From: Oscillospiraceae bacterium
Lineage (GTDB): Bacteria > Bacillota > Clostridia > Oscillospirales > Oscillospiraceae
Direction: 5' to 3'
DNA: 64,000 nt
Assembly (NCBI GenBank): GCA_017458065.1
Contig: JAFTGD010000024.1
Location: 1 to 64,000, forward strand
Shown here: positions 35,212 to 43,775 of the stretch, piece after piece
Layout of the letters: every line of letters begins with the position of its first letter
How positions within the stretch are numbered: the stretch's first letter is position 1
The notes under the pieces: model-generated
The model's database searches: none
The model's input: the letters and a program-made list of their open reading frames with translations, nothing else
Told to the model about the DNA's origin: nothing
Program-made: the position numbers and the translations under genes

Positions 35212-37626
35212 TTATAGTGTCTGTTCGGTTCTGGCAATGATATCGTCCTGGGTCTTGCGGGACAGAACATTGAAGAAAGCGCTGTAGCCCGCCACGCGGA
35301 CGATCAGGTCCCGGTGCTTTTCCGGGTGCGCCTGGGCGTCCAGCAGCGTCTCGCGCGAGACAATGTTGTACTGCACATGGTAGCCGTGCAGGCGATTGAA
35401 GAAGGCCGCGATCAGCATCTCCAGCTTCTGCTTGTTCTCCTCGGTGGAGAGCATCTGCGGCGTCATCTTCTGGTTGAGCAGCACCCCGCCGGTGATCTTC
35501 TCGGTAGGCAGCTTGGAGACAGATTTGAACACCGCCGTGGGGCCGTTGCGGTCGGCGTTGTGGGCAGGACTGCACCCCTCGGCCAGCGGCTCAAAGGCGT
35601 TGCGGCCGTCGGGTGTGGCCATGGTGCCCATGCCCTGGCCGACATTCGCGCTGATGGAAGAGGTGCCGCCGTAGCGGATGCCGCCGATGGGGCCGCGATG
35701 ATAGCGGGTGCTGGGGTACTTTTTGATTTCATTGAGGTAGGAGTCGTAGGCCTGCACCACCAGCTGATCGACGGAATCATCGTCGTTGCCGTACTTGGGC
35801 GCGTCGTTTATCAGCATCTCCTGGATCTTCTTATTCTCCGGGGACCGGAAATCGTCCAGGATGGCGTCCCAGAGCTCATTGGGCGTAATGCGCTTTTCCT
35901 CGAACACCAGTTTCTTGATGGCGGCAAGAGAGTCGGCCATGTTGGCGATGCCCACCTGCAGGCCGGAAATGAAATCGTAGACTGCGCCGCCCTCCTTGAT
36001 GGTCTTGCCACGGCCGATACAGTCGTCCGTCAGGGCAGAGCAGAGGATATCCGGCACGTCCCGTTCGGAGGCGAGGTCGATGGCGTTTTCCACGATGACG
36101 GAGTAGCGTGTCATCTCCCGCACGGTCTGATCCCAGGCGCGCAGCAGCTCGTCATAGCTCTGCATGTCTTTGAAGTACCCGCAGCCCTTGGTGAAGCGCT
36201 TGCCGGAGCTGAGGTCCACACCGTCGTTCATGGCGCACAGCAGTACGCGCGGGAAATTGATGTAGGACATGCCCGTGCAGCGATAGCCCCACTTGCCGGG
36301 GACTGCCGTCTCCACACAGCCGATGGCGCTGTAGTTGTAAGCGTCTTCCTCTTTGACGCCCCAGTTGATGAAGGAGGGGATGATGATCTCGTCATTGTTC
36401 AGGGCAGGCATGCCGAAGCCCAGCTGCATGACCTCAATGCACTCGTCAAAGAAGTGCTTGTCAATGTTGTGGTGATAGCGGACGGTGAGGTTGGGCTGGG
36501 TCAGGCGGGTCTGCGCCACCGAGCGCAGCACCAGAAAGCTCAGGGCGTTGACCGCGTCCCTCTTGTCCGGAGTCTGCCCGCCGATGGTGACGTTCTGATA
36601 CATGGGTGACCCGGCCGAGGACAGCGTGTGCGCCTGGGAGCGGACCTTGTTGATGGTGAGCGTCTTGATCCAGAGGCAGGTCAAGAGCTCCAGCGCCGCC
36701 TCCTCGGTGATCGTGCCGCTCTCCAGATCGCGGAGATAGTAGGGCGCCATGTACTGGTCGAAGCGGCCGTAGCTTAAAGAGTGCCCGTTGGACTCGATTT
36801 GCAGAATGAGCTGGATGAACCACACGCTCTGCACCGCTTCCCGGAAAGAGGTCGCTGTCTCGTAGGGGACACGGGCGCAGATCCGGGCGATCTCCAAAAG
36901 TTCCGTGCGGCGTTCGGGGTCAGATTCCTTTTCGGCGAGTTCCTGCGCAAGCACGCTGTACCGCTCGGAAAACTGCTTCACGGCGGCAATGACGATCAGG
37001 ACAGCCTTGTAAAAGATGTTCTTGTCAATGGCGGCGGGATCGGTGAGGTCCAGCTTTTCGCGCAGATCCCTGACGAGCTGCTCGTAGCCTTTCAGGCCTT
37101 CGCGCAGGACACGCTCATAATTCACGGCCAAGTGCGCGTCGCCGGCATTGAGTTTGCCCTCCATACCGAAGACACCCGTCTCCATAAAGACGCTGACCTC
37201 CTCGGGCAGCAGGGCCTCGCCCCGGGCGCGGAGGTTGTTGTTTTCCCAGAAGGGGGCGATGGCGCGCAGCTGCTCCTTGGTCTCTTCCGTAATGTAAAAC
37301 ACATCCCCGTCGCGCTTTTCAAAGAGGTCCAGCTCCTTGAGCACGAATTCCAGCGTGTACTCCGGGAAGATCGGCGCGTTGCGGTTCTTGCTGGCCTGAT
37401 TGCCGACGATGAGGGTTTTGTCCTCGATATAAATGCTCATTTTTTCCAGGATGTTCTGCAACATCAGCGCGCGCATCATCACGCGGGGCTGGTTCCTGTG
37501 CGCCTGATAGGCCTCGGTGGCCAGCACTGCGCGCTCGGCGTCGATATATGGCTTCTCCTCCAGCACTTCCTCGCGGAAAGCCTGCATTCTGTCAGTCAGA
37601 CTGCCAAAATGTTCCCGATTCTCCAT
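35212..37626 (-). CDS. Glycyl radical enzyme, PflD/YbiW-like C-O lyase type
   Basis: 804 residues, the length of dehydratase/lyase-type glycyl radical enzymes. The thiyl cysteine and general base lie in YSAIGCVETAVPGKWG (GCVE, about residue 435), a dehydratase-type not formate-lyase (CC) active site. The glycyl radical loop is VRVAGYSAFF near residue 780. It is divergent from its activase and followed by aldolase, kinase and gldA genes. This order parallels the E. coli pflD-pflC-talC-gldA locus, whose enzyme opens 1,5-anhydrohexitol 6-phosphates. B12-independent glycerol or diol dehydratase is the main alternative. Confidence 0.92.
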   Translation of the reverse strand: MENREHFGSLTDRMQAFREEVLEEKPYIDAERAVLATEAYQAHRNQPRVMMRALMLQNILEKMSIYIEDKTLIVGNQASKNRNAPIFPEYTLEFVLKELDLFEKRDGDVFYITEETKEQLRAIAPFWENNNLRARGEALLPEEVSVFMETGVFGMEGKLNAGDAHLAVNYERVLREGLKGYEQLVRDLREKLDLTDPAAIDKNIFYKAVLIVIAAVKQFSERYSVLAQELAEKESDPERRTELLEIARICARVPYETATSFREAVQSVWFIQLILQIESNGHSLSYGRFDQYMAPYYLRDLESGTITEEAALELLTCLWIKTLTINKVRSQAHTLSSAGSPMYQNVTIGGQTPDKRDAVNALSFLVLRSVAQTRLTQPNLTVRYHHNIDKHFFDECIEVMQLGFGMPALNNDEIIIPSFINWGVKEEDAYNYSAIGCVETAVPGKWGYRCTGMSYINFPRVLLCAMNDGVDLSSGKRFTKGCGYFKDMQSYDELLRAWDQTVREMTRYSVIVENAIDLASERDVPDILCSALTDDCIGRGKTIKEGGAVYDFISGLQVGIANMADSLAAIKKLVFEEKRITPNELWDAILDDFRSPENKKIQEMLINDAPKYGNDDDSVDQLVVQAYDSYLNEIKKYPSTRYHRGPIGGIRYGGTSSISANVGQGMGTMATPDGRNAFEPLAEGCSPAHNADRNGPTAVFKSVSKLPTEKITGGVLLNQKMTPQMLSTEENKQKLEMLIAAFFNRLHGYHVQYNIVSRETLLDAQAHPEKHRDLIVRVAGYSAFFNVLSRKTQDDIIARTEQTL

Positions 37627-37663
37627 AATTGCGCCTCCAAATATTTTGAATGAAAATTATTAT

Positions 37664-37709
37664 CTTTCGTTTGCAAGATTATCCTACCACGAGCAAGGTG
37701 AACTGTCAA
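37664..37709 (-). promoter_or_regulatory. Promoter of the glycyl radical enzyme operon with operator half-site
   Basis: Minus-strand TTGACA (37704-37709), 17-bp spacer, TAGGAT (37681-37686). CTTTCGTTTG (37664-37673) lies just downstream of the start point and matches a second copy at 37738, a likely DeoR-family binding site. Confidence 0.6.
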
Positions 37710-37737
37710 CAGAAAATTTCAAATTTTATCAAAATTA

Positions 37738-37787
37738 CTTTCGTTCGTAATTTTTTCCTTTACTTTTGGACCGCTCTGCGGTATACT
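37738..37787 (+). promoter_or_regulatory. Promoter of the activase gene with operator half-site
   Basis: TTTACT (37759-37764), 17-bp spacer, TATACT (37782-37787), with CTTTCGTTCG at 37738-37747 directly upstream. The spacing from the other copy is 74 bp, about seven helical turns. Confidence 0.6.
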
Positions 37788-37822
37788 GGCGGCAAGATCA
37801 AAAGAAAAGGGAGAGAGCCGAC

Positions 37823-38734
37823 ATGGGCGCCGACCGCTTCGCTTGCGGTACCATATTCAATATTCAAAAATTCTGCGTGAACGACGGTCCCGGTATTCGC
37901 ACGACGGTATTCCTGAAGGGATGTCCGCTGCGCTGTCCCTGGTGCGCCAATCCGGAGAGCCAACTCGCGCGGGTGCAAGTGCTGCACGTGAGCGCCAAGT
38001 GCTTCCACTGCGGACACTGCAGAGAGATCTGTCCTGCGGGCGCGGTAGACATTACCGAAGGGCGGGTCCGTATCGACCAGACGAAATGCACCGCATGTGG
38101 AACCTGTGTGCGGGAATGTCCGGGGCACGCCATGGAAACCGAGGGCGAGCAGAAAACTGTACAGCAGGTGCTGGACATTGTTTTGCAGGATCGCCCATTT
38201 TATGAAGAAAGCGGCGGGGGCCTGACCCTCTCCGGCGGAGAGTTTCTGATGCAGTTTGATTTCTCCCGAAATCTGTTGCTGGGCGCAAAAGAGGAAGAGC
38301 TGCACACCTGCTGCGAGACCACCGGCTTCATAGACCCGATGCGCTTTGGGGAGATCATACAGCCCCTCGATACGCTCCTCTTCGATATGAAGCACTGGGA
38401 CGCGGACGCTCACCGCAGGGCAACCGGCGTCAGCAATGAACTGCCGCTTCAAAACATGAAAGCCGCCGTCGAGGCCGGAAAGGACGTCCTGCCCCGCATC
38501 CCCGTGATCCCCGGTTTTAATAATGCGCTTTCGGACGCGGAGGGCTTTACCGCGCGGCTTCATGAGATCGGGGCAAAGCGCTGCCAGCTGCTTCCCTTCC
38601 ACCAGTTCGGGGAGAACAAATACGATCTGCTCGGGAAGGATTACCGCTACCGCGACGTTCCCGCGCTGCACCAGGAGGATTTGGAGAGCTATCTCGCGGT
38701 CTTCCGGCAGAACGGGATCGAGGCATTTTTCTAA
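37823..38734 (+). CDS. Glycyl radical enzyme activase (radical SAM, PflC-like)
   Basis: 303 residues from the ATG at 37823 (AAGGGAGAGAG upstream). Radical SAM motif in FLKGCPLRCPWCANPES (CxxxCxxC, about residues 36-43), plus a ferredoxin insert with CFHCGHCREICPAG and CTACGTCVRECPGHA for two extra [4Fe-4S] clusters, typical of activases for non-PFL glycyl radical enzymes. GGLTLSGGEFLMQ is the GGE motif binding the SAM amino group. It installs the radical on the divergently encoded enzyme. DeoR follows on the same strand. Confidence 0.95.
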   Translation: MGADRFACGTIFNIQKFCVNDGPGIRTTVFLKGCPLRCPWCANPESQLARVQVLHVSAKCFHCGHCREICPAGAVDITEGRVRIDQTKCTACGTCVRECPGHAMETEGEQKTVQQVLDIVLQDRPFYEESGGGLTLSGGEFLMQFDFSRNLLLGAKEEELHTCCETTGFIDPMRFGEIIQPLDTLLFDMKHWDADAHRRATGVSNELPLQNMKAAVEAGKDVLPRIPVIPGFNNALSDAEGFTARLHEIGAKRCQLLPFHQFGENKYDLLGKDYRYRDVPALHQEDLESYLAVFRQNGIEAFF

Positions 38735-38738
38735 TACT

Positions 38739-38867
38739 GAATTCTGATTAAAAAGATGGATCAGAATTGCCATGCTGCGCATGGCGGTGCCGCTTAACGC
38801 CACTACGTCTCATACAGAATCTTGACGCGCCGTTGGCGCTATTAAAACGATCGAAAATCGTTTTAAT
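38739..38867. other. Intergenic stretch with three stem-loops and a 27-bp palindrome
   Basis: AATTCTGAT/ATCAGAATT (38740-38748, 38760-38768), GCCATGC-TGC-GCATGGC (38769-38785) and ATTAAAACGAT-CGAAA-ATCGTTTTAAT in arms 38841-38851 and 38857-38867. The last is perfect and ends 26 bp before the deoR start, so it may be an operator or attenuator. Confidence 0.6.
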
Positions 38868-38893
38868 GAGATCCCGGTATAAGGAGGAAAACC

Positions 38894-39658
38894 ATGTCAG
38901 TCAAACAGGATAAGCGCTTGAATCAAATCTTGACGCTGTTGTCGGAGCGCAAAAAAATGGACGTCTCGGCGCTGGCCGAGGCGCTGGATGTGTCGCAGGT
39001 GACAATGCGCAAGGATCTGGACGCGCTGGAGGCCAGGGGATTTATCCGGCGGGAACACGGCTTTGCCCAGCTCAATGCGGTGGATCATATCTCCAGCCGC
39101 CTCGCCTATCACTATGAGGAGAAAAAGCGGATCGCCGCCTGCGCCTCTGAACTGGTCGTGAGCGGCGACACGGTCATGATCGAGAGCGGAAGCTGCTGCG
39201 CGATCCTGGCCGAGCTTCTGGCGCAAAAGTGCGACAGCCTCACCATTGTCACCAACAGCGCTTTTATTGCCGCGTATGTCCGTGATTACCGGCATGTGCA
39301 GGTAGTGTTGCTCGGCGGGATCTACCAGCACGACGCCCAGTGCATGGTCGGCCCCATGGTACGTGAAACCGCGGCGAATTTCCACGTGCGCTACTTTTTC
39401 ATCGGCACCGACGGCTGGAGCGAGCGCTTCGGCTTCACGAACAAGGACGCCCTGCGCGCACAGGCTGTGCGGGATATGGCAAGCGCCTGTGACGAGATGG
39501 TGGTGCTCACCGAGAGCGAGAAATTCTCCGCCGTCGGCACTGTCCCGCTGAACATCAAAGAGCAGCCGCGTATGGTCATCACCGATGCCGCCTGTCCGCC
39601 GCAGGCACTGGAAATCCTCACTGCGCAGGGGATTCAGGTGATCAAAGGCGATTTGTAA
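38894..39658 (+). CDS. DeoR-family transcriptional regulator
   Basis: 254 residues. N-terminal HTH KRLNQILTLLSERKKMDVSA with DVSQVTMRKDLDALEARGFI as recognition region, then the DeoR sensor domain with TIVTNSAFIAAYV, VVLLGGIYQ and FFIGTDGWSERFGFTNKDAL, which binds phosphorylated sugars in relatives. AAGGAGG upstream. It follows the activase and very likely controls the divergent operon; repeated CTTTCGTT[T/C]G sites in the divergent promoter region are candidate targets. Confidence 0.92.
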   Translation: MSVKQDKRLNQILTLLSERKKMDVSALAEALDVSQVTMRKDLDALEARGFIRREHGFAQLNAVDHISSRLAYHYEEKKRIAACASELVVSGDTVMIESGSCCAILAELLAQKCDSLTIVTNSAFIAAYVRDYRHVQVVLLGGIYQHDAQCMVGPMVRETAANFHVRYFFIGTDGWSERFGFTNKDALRAQAVRDMASACDEMVVLTESEKFSAVGTVPLNIKEQPRMVITDAACPPQALEILTAQGIQVIKGDL

Positions 39659-39767
39659 TACAGCGCTGTTCCGGGGATCCGGGCGGCAGAAAAGCGGAAG
39701 AACAAGCAGGCCTCGCTTCTGAAATGACAGAGGCTCCTGCAAGGGGAAGGCCTGGAAATGACAGTAT

Positions 39768-40493
39768 ATGACAGGAAATATTATTTACAGCAACAAACAG
39801 TATATTGCCGGTGTGTCAGACACCTTTGGAGCAAAGCTTCACAGGCACCCGCTGTTGGAAATCTATGCTGCGGAAGATGGGCACAGTCATGTGCGCACGG
39901 AAAACGGTGAACTGAGCGGACAGATCATCGTGATCGGTGCAAATGCCGTCCACGCCATAGCGGATTCCGGTAAAAGAGGGATCGCCCTTTTTATCGATCC
40001 TCTGACGGAATATGGATACGCGCTTGCCCGAAACACGTTAAAGGATGACGATTTCTCCGTGATAAACACAGACGGCGCCGAGGCAGGGTGGAATTCGGAT
40101 GGAAATGAATTGTCGGAAGAGAACATTAAGGAAATCAGCGACAGTATCATAAACCTTTTGCAAGGGGAGAGGAGCCCGCGGCCGTTTGACGACGCCGTTC
40201 TTCGGGCGATCGAGCTGATCGGACGAACAGACTGCGATTATGAAATGGACAGCATCGCTCAGCATGTCTTTCTCTCCAAGAGCAGACTTGCCCATATCTT
40301 CTCGGCTCAGACAGGCATTACACTGAAGGAATATCTCCAGTATAAGCGGCTGGAGAATGCATGCAGAAAAATGCTCGGCGGGTCCACCGTTACTGCCGCG
40401 GCTTTCGACACCGGCTTCTCCGGTCCTTCCCACATTGCAGCATCCAGCATGAAACTGACCGGACTGCAGCTGCGCAGGCTTCTGGATCTATAG
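39768..40493 (+). CDS. AraC-family transcriptional regulator
   Basis: 241 residues. N-terminal cupin-like sensor (LHRHPLLEIYAAEDGHSHVR) and C-terminal AraC HTH pair: MDSIAQHVFLSKSRLAHIFS, GITLKEYLQYKRLENACRKM and AAFDTGFSGPSHIAASSMK. The second helix-turn-helix lacks the usual FxRxFK end, reading SSMKLTGLQLRRLL. It lies 98 bp before the MBL hydrolase and methyltransferase genes, which may be its targets. The ribosome site is weak. Confidence 0.88.
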   Translation: MTGNIIYSNKQYIAGVSDTFGAKLHRHPLLEIYAAEDGHSHVRTENGELSGQIIVIGANAVHAIADSGKRGIALFIDPLTEYGYALARNTLKDDDFSVINTDGAEAGWNSDGNELSEENIKEISDSIINLLQGERSPRPFDDAVLRAIELIGRTDCDYEMDSIAQHVFLSKSRLAHIFSAQTGITLKEYLQYKRLENACRKMLGGSTVTAAAFDTGFSGPSHIAASSMKLTGLQLRRLLDL

Positions 40494-40590
40494 GCCGCGA
40501 AAGTCAGCGAGTTTTTGAAAGTATTTGAATGAGGCGATCGGTATAATAGAGGCTGAAGATCATCCAAAAAACGGAAAGGAGAAGGTCTCT

Positions 40591-41409
40591 ATGAGTATCA
40601 TGGATTATTTCGCCGTACATATCGTCCCCAAAATGTATCGGGGGAAAGGCGCGCTTCATCCTTCGGAGACAGGGAAACTGACAGATATGGTCAGCTGTGT
40701 CCGGGAGTACGACGTCAACATCTTTTTCATCCATAAAGGAGACACTCTGATCGCCATTGACGCAGGTTACAAAAACCATCCCGGGCTGCTGCCCGGGTGC
40801 AGGAAGATCGGAGTGGATCCCGGGAAGGTGCAGGCGCTGTTCCTGACCCATGCGGACCCGGATCATGCGGGCGGTCTGGACGTCCGGCAGACGAATCATT
40901 TTGAAAACGCAAAGATCTATGTGGGAGAGACGGAAGAAAACTATCTGACGAACACCTATCACCGCAAGCAGATCGGCCCCATCGGTCTGAAAAACTCCGT
41001 GGCGATCAAACCGGGTTATCACCTCTTGAAAGACGGTGAGACGGCCCGCATCGGCGACATCAGGGTCCAGGCGCTTTTGGTGCCCGGCCACACGCTGGGA
41101 CATCTGTGCTATCTCATCGACGATACGATGCTGTTTACCGGGGACGCTATCGCCCTCAACAAGGACGGCGGCTGGTGCTTCTTCTCGCTGTTCAATTACG
41201 ACAGCGAGCTGAACATCCGCTCCCTGCACGTGCTGCAGGAGCGGCTGACCCTTTCGGATATCCGCTATGTTTTCACCTCGCACAACGGCTATACGGGCGA
41301 CGCACCGAGCGTATTCCGCCACATCGACACGATCCCGGACATCAGATCCAAAGACGCTGTGTTTGATGAGACGGCGCCTTATGACTGCTTCGCGGACAAA
41401 GGAGAATGA
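40591..41409 (+). CDS. MBL-fold metallo-hydrolase
   Basis: 272 residues from the ATG at 40591 (AAAGGAG upstream; TATAAT at 40543-40548). The signature FLTHADPDHAGGLD is the HxDxDH-type variant of HxHxDH: the second metal histidine is Asp, which weakens site 1. Other ligands are seen in LVPGHTLGHLCYL, LFTGDAIAL and VFTSHNGYTGD. Glyoxalase-II-like or phosphodiesterase chemistry is possible. The 3 bp to the next start imply co-translation with the methyltransferase. Confidence 0.87.
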   Translation: MSIMDYFAVHIVPKMYRGKGALHPSETGKLTDMVSCVREYDVNIFFIHKGDTLIAIDAGYKNHPGLLPGCRKIGVDPGKVQALFLTHADPDHAGGLDVRQTNHFENAKIYVGETEENYLTNTYHRKQIGPIGLKNSVAIKPGYHLLKDGETARIGDIRVQALLVPGHTLGHLCYLIDDTMLFTGDAIALNKDGGWCFFSLFNYDSELNIRSLHVLQERLTLSDIRYVFTSHNGYTGDAPSVFRHIDTIPDIRSKDAVFDETAPYDCFADKGE

Positions 41410-41412
41410 TCC

Positions 41413-42048
41413 GTGAATGATAACGCCAAGGTAAAGTCCCGGAAATACTTCAATGAGCACCGGAAGTCAAAGCTGGCCCATGGCGGTTACTGGAGGCACG
41501 ATTATAAGTATGCCCTTGCCGAGATCGGGAAGATCCGGCCCGACCGGCTGATCGATATCGGCTGCGGGCCAGGCGCGTTCCTGAGTCTGGTGCAGGAACG
41601 CTTTCCCAATATTCAGCTCAATGCCCTGGACCTGTCGGAAGAAATGATCCGGGAGACCCGATCCAGACTTGCGTCCAACGCGATCGCCACGGTGGGAGAT
41701 GCGGAGCACATGCCTCTTGAAAGCGGACAGTACGCGGCGGTGACCTGCAACATGAGCATCCACCACTATCCGCATCCGCAGGATGCGCTGAATGAAATGC
41801 ATCGGATCCTTCGGCCGGGAGGAACACTCCTGCTCAACGATATGGACTGCATCCGGCCGATCCGCGCCCTGGCCAACGTCATCTTCCCCCGGCTTCCGGG
41901 CGGCGATGTCAAGATGTACGATCGGCAGGAGATCCTGCAGATGGTCGGGCAGGCGGGCTTCCGGGATGTGCAGTATCAAAAGATCTCGCCGTTTTCCTTT
42001 CAGTGCATCGCGCACAAAACATACGCGGCAGATCATAACAGGGGATAA
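41413..42048 (+). CDS. Class I SAM-dependent methyltransferase
   Basis: 211 residues from the GTG at 41413 (AAAGGAG inside the upstream gene). SAM site motif I is RLIDIGCGPGAFLSLV (about residues 44-59), then NALDLSEEMI and ATVGDAEHMPLESGQYAAVT, IHHYPHPQDALNEMHRIL and RPGGTLLLNDMD, the UbiE/Methyltransf_11 pattern. The acceptor is unknown. It ends just before a remnant on the other strand and a long perfect stem-loop. Confidence 0.92.
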   Translation: MNDNAKVKSRKYFNEHRKSKLAHGGYWRHDYKYALAEIGKIRPDRLIDIGCGPGAFLSLVQERFPNIQLNALDLSEEMIRETRSRLASNAIATVGDAEHMPLESGQYAAVTCNMSIHHYPHPQDALNEMHRILRPGGTLLLNDMDCIRPIRALANVIFPRLPGGDVKMYDRQEILQMVGQAGFRDVQYQKISPFSFQCIAHKTYAADHNRG

Positions 42049-42053
42049 AACCA

Positions 42054-42215
42054 TCAACTTTCCGAAAAAAGCATGCTCCGATAGCGGAGAGCGCCGGGAT
42101 CATGCTGCCGTGCCGCAAGATCGGCTCGGCCATCCGGATCCGGAAGAATGCCCTTGCGCTCGTATTCGCTCTCCAAAGTATCCAGCTCCTGTTCGCGGTC
42201 GATAAACTTTTCCAA
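42054..42215 (-). pseudogene. N-terminal fragment of a DUF234-type (archaeal-like) ATPase
   Basis: A TTG start at 42215 behind GAGGTGAT opens EKFIDREQELDTLESEYERK, the characteristic N-terminus (FxxRExEL) of these ATPases, but the P-loop that should follow is lost; 33 unrelated codons run to a stop at 42054. The convergent methyltransferase gene ends 6 bp away. A C-terminal fragment of the same kind of protein lies at 50494-50973. Confidence 0.5.
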
Positions 42216-42318
42216 TCAAATCACCTCACGCATTTTTCTTTGAAGGCAGAGCGGTCAAGGATAATAGTCATGTTTTTCGGTTGCCCCATAAGGGGCGAGA
42301 AAAACGACATCAAATAAT

Positions 42319-42372
42319 AAATAATGCTTAAAATTATTATACCGCAAAGTATAATAATTTTAAGCATTATTT
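42319..42372. repeat. Perfect 24-bp inverted repeat
   Basis: Arms 42319-42342 and 42349-42372 pair without mismatch around a 6-nt loop (CGCAAA). Very AT-rich, with TATAAT-like hexamers on both strands. It may be a bidirectional terminator for the methyltransferase or the core of a small mobile element. Confidence 0.85.
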
Positions 42373-42423
42373 TTAGATGTTCTAACTTGTCTTCCCGGGC
42401 ATTTTGGTGCACACAAGAGGTCA

Positions 42424-42528
42424 TCAAAAGAAAAAGCCCAAACTCTTCCGAATTTGGAACTTTTTCTTGGCCGGAGTGTCAATGATAGGACTTGAAAAAA
42501 CCAGAAAATCAACGGTTAGCAGGCCGTA
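42424..42528. repeat. Dispersed repeat copy B (stem-loop plus tRNA-3'-end-like tail)
   Basis: Homologous to 31988-32093. Stem AGAAAAAG...CTTTTTCT around CCAAA/TTTGG, then TTGGCCGGAGTGTCAATGAT and AGGACTTGAA. On the minus strand the tail ends ACTCCGGCCA, like a tRNA discriminator plus CCA. It sits between gene remnants. The following 230 bp to the LysR gene show nothing else I can name. Confidence 0.7.
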
Positions 42529-42756
42529 AACAAGCGGTATCTGCGTTTAAACTTACAGCTGTTCATTATCTTCAAGAGAATCGCCAAATAACAACGCAAT
42601 CAATATTATGCAAACCATCCTGAATGATTTCACTTCGCGCACTCTCTCTACTGCCTATCATAGAAGGACGGTGATGTTTTTTATAAACGCACAAATTGAT
42701 GGATATACTTCCTTGTGTTTGCAGTCTATGAAAGTCTATGCGCTTGGCTTCGATCC

Positions 42757-43635
42757 TCAATAGTTGTCTTTATCTTTATTGAGTGCAACATACGAAATAA
42801 ACTGCTTTACCAGTGGTGTAGCATTCTTTTTATAATACAGGCCATAAGGCAGCGTATAGTCCCAGTCGCATGGAATCGCCACCATTTCAGAATGTGTGTA
42901 TGCACTGCTCAAAGGCATCTGGAGGATATATCCATTCATTGCACACATGGAAAAGGTTGAAATATCATAGTACTCCGTCGTAATCACATGGATCCCATGT
43001 TTTTCTGCATCATCACGAAGGCGCTTGATATGTTCCGTCAGACGGTTCCCGGAGAGAGTGACCATTGTTTGCCCCCGCATATCCTCATATCGAAGGATCT
43101 TCCGCTTGGCAAGAGGATGTTCTTTCCATACCGCATGGACAATGGGTACGGTGGACAGCGAGAGAAAATCGAACTCGTCGGAACATACATCCCCAATATA
43201 AACGCCCTCTATAATATCCACGTCTTCTCGTTCCGTCTGAATTCCCATGCTGCTGATCGGCTTAATCCTGACGTGATACCTTTTTTCTTCGGCTGTAAAC
43301 AGGTTCCACCAAGTGTAAAACAGACGGCACTGTTCGATCGGTGAGGTACCGACACAGATCTCAAGATGCTCCTGATCCTCCAACTCCGTTATCTGACGGC
43401 GAATCCCCCGGCTGACCTCTATGAGCTTTGGCCCTTCCGTGTACAAGATGGTTCCTGCGGATGTCAGAGTGGTCCCTCTCTGTGTCCTCAAAAAAAGTTT
43501 TGTCCCGAGGTTTGCCTCAAGATTTTTCACCTGCTGGAGGACGGCGCTTGGAGAAATATACAGAGCCTCTGCCGCTTTTGAGAAGCTGCCCAACTCTGCG
43601 ACTTTTAAGAAGGTGTCGATCTGTGGATTGTACAT
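42757..43635 (-). CDS. LysR-family transcriptional regulator
   Basis: 292 residues from the ATG at 43635. N-terminal winged HTH: YNPQIDTFLKVAELGSFSKA, AEALYISPSAVLQQVKNLEA and TKLFLRTQRGTTLTSAG. The sensor domain (about 90-292) begins LEICVGTSPIEQC. It is divergent from the Tat-exported flavoprotein gene 140 bp away, the usual LysR layout, so it probably controls that gene. An inverted repeat at 43652-43669 fits a LysR box. Confidence 0.9.
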   Translation of the reverse strand: MYNPQIDTFLKVAELGSFSKAAEALYISPSAVLQQVKNLEANLGTKLFLRTQRGTTLTSAGTILYTEGPKLIEVSRGIRRQITELEDQEHLEICVGTSPIEQCRLFYTWWNLFTAEEKRYHVRIKPISSMGIQTEREDVDIIEGVYIGDVCSDEFDFLSLSTVPIVHAVWKEHPLAKRKILRYEDMRGQTMVTLSGNRLTEHIKRLRDDAEKHGIHVITTEYYDISTFSMCAMNGYILQMPLSSAYTHSEMVAIPCDWDYTLPYGLYYKKNATPLVKQFISYVALNKDKDNY

Positions 43636-43651
43636 TCTCTGCACCTCGTTC

Positions 43652-43669
43652 TTTAAGGAATGCCTTAAA
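43652..43669. promoter_or_regulatory. Probable LysR operator
   Basis: TTTAAGG-AATG-CCTTAAA, a perfect 7-bp inverted repeat 17 bp upstream of the lysR start, fitting the T-N11-A rule of LysR boxes. It lies in the divergent control region with the flavoprotein gene. Confidence 0.6.
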
Positions 43670-43775
43670 ACTATATTAGTATATTTCGTCTTCTGTTGCA
43701 AGTGTTTTTGATGGTACTATGTGTATGCAGATACATTTAATCTTTCAGGTTTAAAAAAATAACGGAGGTACCATC

